Assembly (NCBI RefSeq): GCF_039414295.1
Contig: NZ_JBCITM010000012.1
Span: forward strand, 46,619-110,618
Direction of reading: 5' to 3'
Source of the DNA: Anoxynatronum sibiricum
GTDB taxonomy: Bacteria > Bacillota > Clostridia > Peptostreptococcales > Tindalliaceae
Length of the DNA stretch: 64,000 bases
In this document: positions 56,533-64,000 of the stretch, piece after piece
How the letters are laid out: each line of letters opens with the position of its first letter
How positions within the stretch are numbered: position 1 is the stretch's first letter
Translations under genes and position numbers: made by a program
The notes under the pieces: model-generated
What the model was told of the DNA's origin: nothing
Database searches by the model: none
The model's input: only the letters and a program-made list of their open reading frames with translations

Positions 56533-58514
56533 AGGAATCCCAGACAGAAGAACCAACGGTGGAAACTCTCATTGCGGGAGGAATAGACGAAGCCAAGCAG
56601 GAAGAAATCAAGGCAAAGTTCGACCGGGAGTTTGCCTACCGCCGTCTCGCCGGCATTCTCAGCAAGATCATCACCGTGGTGGCCATCGCCTGGTCCTGTA
56701 TTCAGTTGTACACAGCGGCCTTCGGAGTGTACCCCACCACCATTCAGCGGGGTCAGCACGTGGGGTTTGCCCTGTTTCTTGTATTTATTCTCTATCCCAT
56801 GAGAAAAGCCATTAAGGGAAACAAGGTTCCCTGGTACGATTACATATTTGCCGCTGCGGGCGCCTATGTCGCCTTTTATCACATCCTGAACTACAGGGCG
56901 ATTATTCATCGTGCAGGTGCCTATACCCAGCTGGACATCGTAGTCTCCATCGTCGCAGTGCTCTTGGTTCTTGAAGCCACCCGGCGAATCGCGGGACCAG
57001 TGCTGGTGACGGTTGCCTCTGTCTTTTTGCTCTACGCCTATCTGGGTCCCATGTTCCCCGGATTTTTATCCCACCGGGGTTACAGCATTCAACGAATTGC
57101 CACGTATATGTGGATGTCCACAGAAGCCATTTTAGGGATTCCCATCGGTGTGTCATCCACCTTTATCTTTCTCTTTCTGGTCTTTGCCACCTACTTGAAA
57201 AAAACAGGCATTGGCGACTGGCTGACTGATTTGGCCATGGGGGTTGCCGGTGGTTCCACGGGTGGCCCTGCGAAGGCGGCAGTCATTGCAAGTGCCAGTC
57301 AGGGAACCATCTCCGGCAGTTCGGTTGCCAATACTGTTGGTACCGGTTCTGTCACCATACCTCTCATGAAAAGTATTGGCTACCGGCCTGAATTTGCCGC
57401 CGCAACAGAAGCTGCCGCCTCCACTGGTGGTCAGCTGATGCCGCCGGTGATGGGAGCTGCTGCCTTCATCATGACAGAATTCACCGGCCTGCCCTATGTC
57501 ACCATTGCCCTGTCCGCAGCTATTCCTGCATTTCTTTACTTTACCGGCGTGTTCATGATGGTTCACCAGGAAGCCAAAAAAACAGGTTTGAAGGGTCTTT
57601 CCCGGGATCAGCTTCCCAACCCCTTCCGTCTCATCAAAGAAAAATGGTTTCTGGCACTGCCCATCTTTGTCATTGTTTACCTGCTCGTATCGGGACGTAC
57701 CCCCATGCGGGCGGCCCTCTTTGCCATTATTTCTGCCATTGCCGTCTCCTTTATTCGAAGAGATACCCGAATGAAGCTGATCGAAATTGTTGAAGGGCTG
57801 GAAGAAGGGGCCCGGTCTGCTTTGCCGGTGGTCATGGCCTGTGCCACTGCCGGAATCATTGTGGGCATTGTCACCCTCACTGGTCTGGGAGTCAAGTTTT
57901 CAACAGGAATACTGCTACTTTCCGGCGGAAACATCTATCTGGCCATGATGTTCACCATGTTTGCCTCCATTATTCTGGGCATGGGCATGCCCACCACCGC
58001 CAACTACATCGTTCAGGCCACCATTGCTGCACCGGTACTGGTGGAGCTGGGGATTCCGGTGATTGCCGCCCATCTCTTTGTGTTCTATTTTGGGATCATT
58101 GCCGATATCACACCTCCCGTGGCCCTGGCCGCCTTTGCCGGTTCAGGCATTGCCGGCTCCAATCCCTTTAAAACCGGCGTTGAAGCCTCCAAACTGGCCT
58201 TTGCCGCTTATCTCGTGCCTTACATGTTTGCCATGCATCCTGAGTTGGTACTGGTGGACTGGGCGCCCGTTTCCCTTGCCTTCTCCCTTGCCACTGCTCT
58301 TATCGGCATGTACGCCATTGCCATGGGTGTCAGCGGGTTTGCCAATGAACGCATTGGTCCATTGACTCGGCTGCTGCTGGCAGCCGGCGGCCTGATGCTC
58401 ATTGATCCACGAATGGTCACCAACGTGGGAGGAATTGTGATTGTGGTGGTGGTGTATGGCCTGCTGTACCTGCGCAATAAAAAACGCAATGCAGCCGCCT
58501 CCGCTTCATCATGA
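56496..58514 (+). CDS. TRAP transporter fused permease (4TM-12TM)
   Basis: 672 residues from GTG 56496 (GAGGAGGG 6 nt upstream, inside the DUF1850 gene). An N-terminal charged tail (~1-50), then a small-subunit part (DctQ-like, ~55-160) fused to the large DctM part (~170-650) with about 16 helices in all. Signatures: 'GPAKAAVIASASQGTISGSSVANTVGTGSVTIPLM', 'EAAASTGGQLMPPVMGAAAFIM', 'MGMPTTANYIVQATIAAPVL', 'FGIIADITPPVALAAFAGSGIAGSNPF'. Drives Na+- or H+-dependent uptake of the ligand of the TAXI protein. Last gene of the operon; a terminator follows. Confidence 0.93.
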   Translation: MADNENKQGTRIEESQTEEPTVETLIAGGIDEAKQEEIKAKFDREFAYRRLAGILSKIITVVAIAWSCIQLYTAAFGVYPTTIQRGQHVGFALFLVFILYPMRKAIKGNKVPWYDYIFAAAGAYVAFYHILNYRAIIHRAGAYTQLDIVVSIVAVLLVLEATRRIAGPVLVTVASVFLLYAYLGPMFPGFLSHRGYSIQRIATYMWMSTEAILGIPIGVSSTFIFLFLVFATYLKKTGIGDWLTDLAMGVAGGSTGGPAKAAVIASASQGTISGSSVANTVGTGSVTIPLMKSIGYRPEFAAATEAAASTGGQLMPPVMGAAAFIMTEFTGLPYVTIALSAAIPAFLYFTGVFMMVHQEAKKTGLKGLSRDQLPNPFRLIKEKWFLALPIFVIVYLLVSGRTPMRAALFAIISAIAVSFIRRDTRMKLIEIVEGLEEGARSALPVVMACATAGIIVGIVTLTGLGVKFSTGILLLSGGNIYLAMMFTMFASIILGMGMPTTANYIVQATIAAPVLVELGIPVIAAHLFVFYFGIIADITPPVALAAFAGSGIAGSNPFKTGVEASKLAFAAYLVPYMFAMHPELVLVDWAPVSLAFSLATALIGMYAIAMGVSGFANERIGPLTRLLLAAGGLMLIDPRMVTNVGGIVIVVVVYGLLYLRNKKRNAAASASS

Positions 58515-58564
58515 CGATCATCAGCGTCCACAAGTGCTTTCGACACTCAAAACAACTGTGAAGA

Positions 58565-58608
58565 GCAACACCTGGCAGCCTGTTACGGGCATTTGCCGGG
58601 TGTTTTTT
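58565..58608 (+). terminator. intrinsic terminator of the TRAP operon
   Basis: AACACCTGGCA pairs with TTGCCGGGTGTT, then a run of T. The rest of the 296-bp gap is AT-rich and holds TACAAT (near 58751), a possible -10 for the next gene. Confidence 0.7.
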
Positions 58609-58810
58609 TTAGAGAGATATTTTTTGATTTAAAGAGAACGATCACTGAGTCACCGCCAATGAGGTGCTAAAATAAGACACCATTAATGATTTGATGAAAA
58701 TTATGACCAGATCTTAATAGTTGCTACTTTATTTTTACATTCAAATCTGATACAATGAACCTATCACGGCAACAGGCCGAAAAACGAATTGATGACAAGG
58801 AGACGATGAC

Positions 58811-59905
58811 ATGAAAATACCGCCACTGACCATTGGCGATCTGACAGTACCGGTACCCATTATTCAGGGAGGCATGGGCGTGGGGGTGTCTCTTTCAAGG
58901 CTGGCGGCAGCTGTGGCCAATGCTGGTGGTGTGGGTGTCATGGCTGGGGTTCAAATGGGCTTTGACGAGCCTGACTTTGCCACCAATACCCAGGCGGCCA
59001 ATGAACGGGCCCTGCGGCGGCATATTCGCACCGCCAAAGAGTTAAGCCCCCAAGGGGTCATTGGCCTCAATGTGATGACAGCCATCAACCACTACAAAGA
59101 AACGGTGAAAGCTGCCGTGGAAGAAAAAATTGACCTGATTATTTCCGGTGCAGGGCTCCCTTCAGAGCTGCCTGGTCTTGTGAAAGGGTCGGCCACCAAA
59201 ATCGCACCCATTGTATCTTCAGGTAAAGCCGCCGCCCTCATTGCCAAAATGTGGGACCGTAAGCATGGTGTTTCACCGGATCTGGTGATTGTGGAAGGGC
59301 CGGAAGCCGGCGGTCATCTTGGATTCTCCCGGGAGGAACTGACGCAGACCCCACCCATTAAGCTGGAAACCCTGGTGCGGGATGTACTGGAAGCCATGAA
59401 AGCCACCGAAGAAAAATACCGCAAAAAAATCCCGGTGATTGCCGCCGGCGGGATCTTCAACGGGGCTGATATTGCCCGGTTTCTGAACATGGGAGCTGCC
59501 GGTGTTCAAATGGGAACCCGCTTTGTGGCCACTGAAGAATGTGACGCCCACCTCAGCTTTAAGGAAGCCTACGTGAAGTCAGTAAAAGAAACCATCGACC
59601 TGGTGCTGAGTCCTGTGGGCATGCCGGGCCGGGCGGTGATCAACGCGTTTATGGAAAAAACGCGGCAAGTGCGGGTGCCGGCAGAGCGGTGTTCCAACTG
59701 CCTGAAACCCTGCAATCCTGCTGAAACCCCTTACTGCATTTCCGATGCGCTTATACGGGCAGTACAGGGAAACCTGGATGAAGGGTTGATCTTCACCGGC
59801 AGCAGTGCCTGGCGCATTGAAGGTATCACCACGGTGAAGGCATTGATGGAAACACTGGTTTCTGAAACTGAAGAGGCTTTGGCCACGGATGTAGGCGTAG
59901 GATAA
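58811..59905 (+). CDS. nitronate monooxygenase / FabK-like flavoprotein with Cys cluster
   Basis: 364 residues, ACAAGGAG upstream. A TIM-barrel FMN enzyme: 'PIIQGGMGVGVSLSRLAAAVANAGGVGVM', 'DLVIVEGPEAGGHLGF' with the active-site His of the family, 'PVIAAGGIFNGADIARFLNMGAAGVQMGTRFVAT'. An added C-terminal part (~290-310) has Cys-x2-Cys-x3-Cys-x8-Cys ('CSNCLKPC...YC'), which could bind Fe-S or Zn and is not in classical NMO or FabK. Such NMO-like proteins in anaerobes are of unclear substrate. dsdA follows 44 nt later, probably in the same transcript. Confidence 0.82.
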   Translation: MKIPPLTIGDLTVPVPIIQGGMGVGVSLSRLAAAVANAGGVGVMAGVQMGFDEPDFATNTQAANERALRRHIRTAKELSPQGVIGLNVMTAINHYKETVKAAVEEKIDLIISGAGLPSELPGLVKGSATKIAPIVSSGKAAALIAKMWDRKHGVSPDLVIVEGPEAGGHLGFSREELTQTPPIKLETLVRDVLEAMKATEEKYRKKIPVIAAGGIFNGADIARFLNMGAAGVQMGTRFVATEECDAHLSFKEAYVKSVKETIDLVLSPVGMPGRAVINAFMEKTRQVRVPAERCSNCLKPCNPAETPYCISDALIRAVQGNLDEGLIFTGSSAWRIEGITTVKALMETLVSETEEALATDVGVG

Positions 59906-59949
59906 TGATAGCATAGGTGTTGAAGAACACAGAAAAAGGAGGCGGTCCC

Positions 59950-61305
59950 ATGATTCTTGGAAAAACCCGTGAACAGTGGTTGGAAGCCCTTCCTCTATTA
60001 AAACCCCTTACAGAAGCGACGCCCCTTTGGTGGCTTAATCCCAACCGAATCCCCACCGCCAAAGCATTGCCGGATCTTCCGCTGCAAATGGCAGATATGA
60101 TGGCAGCCTCCCGACGACTGGACCGCTTTGCGCCTTACCTGGCCCAGGTATTTCCAGAGCTGAAAGTTTCTGAAGGGATCATCGAATCACCGCTTCGCGC
60201 CATTCCCCGCATGCAGCAGGGGGGCGAAACATTTTTCATGGCATCATTGCCGGGGCAGCTGTGGCTGAAGCTGGACAGCCACCTGCCGGTTTCCGGCTCC
60301 ATTAAAGCCAGGGGCGGTATCTATGAGGTGCTGGCCCATGCTGAAACCCTGGCTCTCCATGGGGGGCTGCTGCACCCTGATGACGATTACCGGGTGTTGG
60401 ACACGCCCCCGGCCAGAGCGTTTTTTTCCCAGTACCGCATAGAGGTGGGTTCCACGGGAAATCTGGGTTTGAGTATCGGCCTCATGGGAGCCCGCATGGG
60501 CTTTCAGGTGACGGTTCACATGTCTCAGGATGCCCGGGAGTGGAAAAAAGACCTGTTGCGGGAGCGGGGTGTCACTGTGCGTGAATATGCCAGTGATTAC
60601 AGCCTGGCGGTGGCCTCCGGCCGCCGTGAGTCGGCACTGAACCATGCCAGTTACTTTGTGGATGATGAAAATTCCCAGTCGTTGTTTTTGGGTTACGCGG
60701 TGGCAGCCCTGCGGCTGAAGGAACAGTTTCAAGAGGCAGGCATCGCCGTCAATGCTGACCATCCCCTCATGGTGTACCTGCCTTGCGGAGTGGGAGGCGG
60801 CCCGGGAGGAGTAGCCTTTGGACTGAAGATGGTTTTTGGGGATCATGTGCATTGTTTTTTTGCAGAACCCACTCATTCCCCGGCGGTGCTTCTGGGCCTG
60901 CTCACCGGGGCCCATGATGCCGTTTGTGTCCAGGATTTCGGACTGGATAACTGCACCGCCGCCGACGGTCTGGCGGTGGGATGTCCCTCCGGACTGGTGT
61001 GCACCATGATGAAACCACTGCTTGCAGGCGCTTACACCGTGACAGACGAGATGCTCTTTCAGTTGCTGGCTATGCTGGATGAAACAGAAGACCTTCAACT
61101 GGAACCGTCTGCTCTGGCGGGGATGCCCGGTCCCTTTCAACTGATGGGCTTGCCGGAAACCACCCAGTGGCTGGCTGAACAGAAGCTTCAGGAAAAAATG
61201 CACCAGGCCACCCATCTGGTATGGGCCACCGGCGGCAGTATGGTTCCGGCATCGGAAATGGCCGGCTACCTGGCAAAGGCTGCTGAACCGTCACCAGCCA
61301 CATGA
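59950..61305 (+). CDS. dsdA: D-serine ammonia-lyase (dehydratase)
   Basis: 451 residues from ATG 59950 (AAAGGAGG upstream; in-frame ATG 59917 has no RBS). Turns D-serine into pyruvate and ammonia using PLP. Motifs: 'LWLKLDSHLPVSGSIKARGGIYEVL' with PLP-Lys119, the phosphate-binding 'GSTGNLGLSIGLMGA', and 'VYLPCGVGGGPGGVAFGLK'. 'DNCTAADGLAVGCPSGL' and the C-terminal 'HLVWATGGSMVP' are also typical. Length is normal (about 440). It supplies pyruvate, a possible acceptor for the aminotransferase nearby. A strong terminator follows. Confidence 0.92.
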   Translation: MILGKTREQWLEALPLLKPLTEATPLWWLNPNRIPTAKALPDLPLQMADMMAASRRLDRFAPYLAQVFPELKVSEGIIESPLRAIPRMQQGGETFFMASLPGQLWLKLDSHLPVSGSIKARGGIYEVLAHAETLALHGGLLHPDDDYRVLDTPPARAFFSQYRIEVGSTGNLGLSIGLMGARMGFQVTVHMSQDAREWKKDLLRERGVTVREYASDYSLAVASGRRESALNHASYFVDDENSQSLFLGYAVAALRLKEQFQEAGIAVNADHPLMVYLPCGVGGGPGGVAFGLKMVFGDHVHCFFAEPTHSPAVLLGLLTGAHDAVCVQDFGLDNCTAADGLAVGCPSGLVCTMMKPLLAGAYTVTDEMLFQLLAMLDETEDLQLEPSALAGMPGPFQLMGLPETTQWLAEQKLQEKMHQATHLVWATGGSMVPASEMAGYLAKAAEPSPAT

Positions 61306-61355
61306 GAAACATCAACCACATTAAAAGTGCGTTAAATATAAAAGATCACTGAACA

Positions 61356-61402
61356 AAAACGCCCTGAACATCGGCTGCAAAACCGATCTTCAGGGCGTTT
61401 TC
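61356..61402. terminator. strong intrinsic terminator
   Basis: AAAACGCCCTGAA pairs with TTCAGGGCGTTTT, with an inner ATCGG/CCGAT stem. It marks the edge of the AT-rich region that follows. Confidence 0.75.
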
Positions 61403-61538
61403 AATCAGAAATGCTACCGAGGAAATGGCGCGCTATTTTGGACTTGATTATCCCGCTAACTTTGACAGTGGAATAAAATGGGGTTATAATGAGAGTAACA
61501 ATGATAAAGAGAAAAAATCTCTTAAGGAGGCATGCGTG

Positions 61539-62903
61539 ATGCTTATAAGATTCAGCGTCGAGAACTTTAAATCCTTTAACGATAGGCAAGAGCTGGTGAT
61601 GATTCCAGCTAAAAAACTTAAAACGAATAGAGAACATGTGATTGATTTGGACAAGGTGTCTGTGCTTCGAAACGCGACTATATATGGTGCAAACGCTTCA
61701 GGAAAAACGAACATAATTGATGCAATTCGATTTGCAAAGCACGTGATTACGAAAAAAATCCCTATGGAATCCAGTAAAATGTACTGTAGAATTTTCTCTG
61801 AAAATCAAGAAAAAGAAAGTAGATTTGAATTTGAAATTTTCAAAAATGGTAAATTTTATGCCTATGGCTTTAGTCTTTTAATGAGTGAGCAGATGATTAA
61901 ATCAGAATGGCTCTATGAGCTTTTGCCGGGAAAGGACACTCAAAAAATGCTTTTTGAACGAGAAACCGATACCAACAGATTCGAACTTGGAGAAAATCTG
62001 ATTCTCGATGAAATTGACGCTATGCGTTTTAAAACCTATAAGATAGACTTTGAAGACAATAAAACGGGTTTATTTATACAAGAAATGAACAGAAATAAAA
62101 AGATGAATAAAGAGTCTAAGCTGATCTTTTTCAGAGATGTTTTTGAATGGTTTGATGAGGATCTTGTAACGATAGTCCCTGACCAACCCATTACTCACTT
62201 TGAATATTTTTTTGGTGATAGTGGAGGTGATAGAATCAATGAAATAATTGAATTTTTTGACACGGGAATATCGAAAGTTAAAATTGAGGAAATATCAGTT
62301 TCCGACTTGAAAAGTAAAATACCTACGAAAATAGCTGAAGATGTTCTGAAATCCTTCAAAAACAAACTTGAAGAGTCTGAAGATAATATGGAAGTCATGA
62401 CGTCTCTAAGAACCAATACAGCTTTCTATAACATAAAGGGCTCAAAGGGTGAAGACCCAGTCATTACGACGATCATGCTGGAGCATGGTAATGCTACTAG
62501 TGACTTTGAGTTCTCTGAAGAGTCTGATGGGACAAGAAGACTGTTTGACTTATTAGACATTTTAATCAGCAATGAAAAAAATAAGGTATATGTAATAGAT
62601 GAGTTAGAACGAAGCCTACATCCAAAGCTGACGTATAAGTTCTTGGAACTCTTTTTTGAGCATCTTGAGGAGAATAACACGCAGCTTATTATTTCAACTC
62701 ATGAATCTACCATTATGGATCAGGAGCTTTTAAGACGTGACGAAATCTGGTTTGTTGAGAGAAATAAAGACAATGTTTCACATCTTTATTCGTTGGATCG
62801 TTTTAAGGAGCGGTATGATAAAAAACTGAGCAAAGCGTACTTGGAAGGAAGATATGGTGCAGTGCCAGTGTTTAAGAACTTGTTTAACAAAGTGGGTGAA
62901 TAA
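61539..62903 (+). CDS. RloA-like AAA/ABC-type ATPase, candidate defence protein
   Basis: 454 residues from ATG 61539 (AAGGAGG 9 nt upstream; GTG 61536 is possible). An SMC/OLD-like ATPase (AAA_15/21): 'IRFSVENFKSFNDRQELVMIPAK' at the start, Walker A 'GANASGKTNIID' (~45-56), an ABC-type signature 'SDGTRRLFDLLDIL' (~330-343), Walker B 'VYVIDELERSLHP' and the switch 'ISTHESTIMD'. It is paired with a RloB-type gene, as in RloA-RloB loci near restriction systems, and resembles ATPase/TOPRIM defence pairs. The coding sequence is much richer in A and T than the rest of the window, a sign of recent transfer. Confidence 0.85.
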   Translation: MLIRFSVENFKSFNDRQELVMIPAKKLKTNREHVIDLDKVSVLRNATIYGANASGKTNIIDAIRFAKHVITKKIPMESSKMYCRIFSENQEKESRFEFEIFKNGKFYAYGFSLLMSEQMIKSEWLYELLPGKDTQKMLFERETDTNRFELGENLILDEIDAMRFKTYKIDFEDNKTGLFIQEMNRNKKMNKESKLIFFRDVFEWFDEDLVTIVPDQPITHFEYFFGDSGGDRINEIIEFFDTGISKVKIEEISVSDLKSKIPTKIAEDVLKSFKNKLEESEDNMEVMTSLRTNTAFYNIKGSKGEDPVITTIMLEHGNATSDFEFSEESDGTRRLFDLLDILISNEKNKVYVIDELERSLHPKLTYKFLELFFEHLEENNTQLIISTHESTIMDQELLRRDEIWFVERNKDNVSHLYSLDRFKERYDKKLSKAYLEGRYGAVPVFKNLFNKVGE

Positions 62904-62905
62904 AA

Positions 62906-63622
62906 ATGAGCCCACTGAGAGAATACAGGTCAATGACATCAAGATTTGAAGAAGAACTTGAAATTGAAGCACTAAGAAGATATTATGTTATATTCGAAGG
63001 TGCGAATACAGAGAGAAAGTATTTTCAAGGCATTAATAACAATCGAAAAGAGCTCGGAATTAACAGTCAAATCGAGCTGGTCATCCTTCACAAAGAAGGT
63101 GATATCAGCGGTTTCAGTCATCCTATAAAATTGCTGGAATTGATTGAAGACAAGAAAAAATTATTAAAACACGACGAAAAATTTGATAAAGGCATTGATA
63201 GATTTGTTATTGTGTTCGACCGAGATAGTTATAAAAGCGCGGAGCACTATGTTGATTTTATTGAAAAATCAAGCGTTGACAATATTCTGGTAGTGACCAG
63301 TCCGTGCTTTGAATTGTGGCTAATTTTGCATTATGAAGATGCCATTGAAAAGTATGTTGTACCCAATAAGGATAAACTATTTAAAAATGAGAAGATAAGT
63401 AGAGCACATTCTTTTACCAGCGACTTGTTTTCTGAAATCTCAGGATCCAATCCTAAATCGGGTTCTTTTTTCAATAAGTTAAAAGACGGTGTTGACCTTG
63501 CAATCATGCAAGAGAAGTCAATCGAGCAGGATATTTTAAATTTGGCAACAGAGATTGGATCGAATGTTGGTGTCTTTGCCTATGCTAATCTGATAGTGAG
63601 CCAAAAACAAGCTTTGTGCTGA
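62906..63622 (+). CDS. RloB family protein, TOPRIM-like
   Basis: 238 residues, starting 2 nt after the ATPase stop. RloB pattern: 'RRYYVIFEGANTERKYFQGI' with the conserved Glu, 'RFVIVFDRDSY' with the D-x-D pair of a TOPRIM-like metal site, and 'VTSPCFELWLILHYED'. It is probably the nuclease or effector partner of the ATPase. It is AT-rich like its neighbour. The last codons (A-L-C-stop, from about 63611) already lie at the start of the IS21-type end sequence, so the native C-terminus may have been cut by the insertion. Confidence 0.8.
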   Translation: MSPLREYRSMTSRFEEELEIEALRRYYVIFEGANTERKYFQGINNNRKELGINSQIELVILHKEGDISGFSHPIKLLELIEDKKKLLKHDEKFDKGIDRFVIVFDRDSYKSAEHYVDFIEKSSVDNILVVTSPCFELWLILHYEDAIEKYVVPNKDKLFKNEKISRAHSFTSDLFSEISGSNPKSGSFFNKLKDGVDLAIMQEKSIEQDILNLATEIGSNVGVFAYANLIVSQKQALC

Positions 63623-63684
63623 TGAAAAAGTGAGCCACTCTCCAAAATCACCAGATAAGTTGTGCTGATGAAAAAGTGAGCCAC
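63614..63684 (+). repeat. two copies of the IS21-type terminal repeat
   Basis: 25-bp identical copies with a 46-bp period. These are the probable transposase binding sites. Confidence 0.75.
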
Positions 63685-63743
63685 CTAATCCAAACTCCTA
63701 TACAATTGAAAGTATCAAATCAATTGATTGGAGTGTGAAAGGT

Positions 63744-64000
63744 GTGATCGTGGACGTGGATCTGTATGGTCAAATCAGACATATGTTTACCCAAGAAGGT
63801 ATGACACAACGAGCAATTTCCCGAACATTAGGCATCTCCAGAAATACAGTCAAGAAATACTGCGAAGGCAACTATGTCCCCTGGGAGCGCAAACCCTATG
63901 AACGAATATCATCCGTTGTGACGGAAGAAATCCGCGCTTTCATCCAAGAGTGCCTGGATCAGGATGAAGCGGAAGGTTTGAAAAAGCAAAGTCATACAGC
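63744..64000 (+). CDS. istA: IS21-family transposase IstA, N-terminal part
   Basis: The frame from GTG 63744 (GGAG about 10 nt upstream; GTG 63750 is an alternative with AAAGG) stays open to the end of the window. It encodes 'MFTQEGMTQRAISRTLGISRNTVKKYCEG', the Tn3/IS21-type helix-turn-helix at the N-terminus of IstA, then 'VPWERKPYERISSVVTEEIRAFIQECLDQDE'. IstA is the DDE transposase and needs the IstB ATPase, expected downstream outside the window. Confidence 0.85.
   Translation, partial: MIVDVDLYGQIRHMFTQEGMTQRAISRTLGISRNTVKKYCEGNYVPWERKPYERISSVVTEEIRAFIQECLDQDEAEGLKKQSHT

Larger units (their letters stand above)
63614..64000 (+). mobile_element. IS21-family insertion sequence, left end (partial)
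   Basis: A terminal repeat beginning TTGTGCTGATGAAAAAGTGA and ending GCCAC occurs at 63614-63638 and again at 63660-63684, followed by an istA gene open to the window end. Multiple terminal repeats are typical of IS21 ends. The right end is outside the window. Confidence 0.75.

Noticed and set aside
63614..63684. CRISPR array
   Set aside because: Only two repeat copies, next to an istA gene; they fit IS21 terminal repeats.
1..64000. tRNA or rRNA genes
   Set aside because: I looked for cloverleaf ends and conserved rRNA stretches while reading and saw none; a dedicated scan was not possible.

Overview
The window looks like chromosomal DNA of an anaerobic, amino-acid-using member of the Clostridia (Firmicutes). 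The reasons are the block purR-spoVG-glmU-prs-pth-mfd-PPIase-flippase-mazG-hup-rqcP-divIC-yabR in the order seen across Bacillota, strong AGGAGG-type ribosome binding sites, TAXI-type TRAP transport, a 3-aminobutyryl-CoA ammonia-lyase-like gene and a BKACE enzyme of the lysine/beta-amino-acid type. Base composition is near half GC by eye, except for a clearly AT-rich stretch after about 61.4 kb. I see no rRNA, tRNA or CRISPR array.

Region by region. 1-1.1 kb: end of a DUF975 membrane protein, a palindromic element, two gene remnants (DUF1428 and GNAT) joined back to back, and an SH3-type protein. 1.2-6.6 kb: a very large dual-core hybrid sensor kinase overlapping an HD-GYP phosphodiesterase, then two small membrane proteins. 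6.6-11.5 kb: a sigma-54 activator (PrpR_N type), a -24/-12 promoter with an upstream palindrome, an NhaC antiporter and isoaspartyl dipeptidase. 11.8-12.8 kb: glyoxalase-type and isochorismatase-type enzymes. 13.1-16.8 kb (minus strand): a three-gene NarL-type two-component operon that includes a degenerate kinase-like membrane protein. 17-24 kb: GRAM-like, membrane-anchored, WG-repeat, lipoprotein and adhesin-like cell-surface genes.

24.2-40.4 kb is the housekeeping core: murC divergent from purR, then spoVG, glmU, prs, pth, mfd, a PrsA-like foldase, a flippase, a TP-methylase/MazG protein, HU, RqcP, DivIC and a YabR-type S1 protein. The sporulation genes that often sit inside this block (spoVT, yabP, yabQ, and spoIIE after yabR) are absent. 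40.4-42.6 kb: a short TspO, tag, a 50-codon membrane protein, and kal behind a structured leader with lysine-riboswitch-like motifs and a terminator. 42.9-50.6 kb: a dCache-GGDEF-EAL protein, a YczE-like protein, an anchored protein of unknown function, a PAS hybrid-type kinase, and the pseudouridine pair psuK-psuG.

50.6-58.5 kb is the most interesting part. A c-di-GMP-I riboswitch with its own terminator precedes two overlapping paralogous mini-genes of about 68 codons that resemble the N-terminal module of HD-GYP proteins. A DUF3870 gene behind two CcpA-type cre sites comes next, then a class III aminotransferase, a BKACE enzyme and a TAXI-TRAP transporter (SBP, DUF1850, fused permease). 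I read this last set as uptake and degradation of a beta-amino acid: import, transamination to a beta-keto acid, then acetyl-CoA-dependent cleavage. 58.8-61.3 kb: a nitronate monooxygenase-like flavoprotein with a Cys cluster and D-serine dehydratase. 61.5-64 kb: an AT-rich RloA-RloB ATPase/TOPRIM-like pair (candidate defence module) whose 3' end abuts the left end of an IS21-family element running off the window.

Signal transduction by c-di-GMP recurs (HD-GYP, GGDEF-EAL, riboswitch), as do multi-PAS kinases. Several repeats and operator-like arrays are not explained by the genes and are listed as findings.
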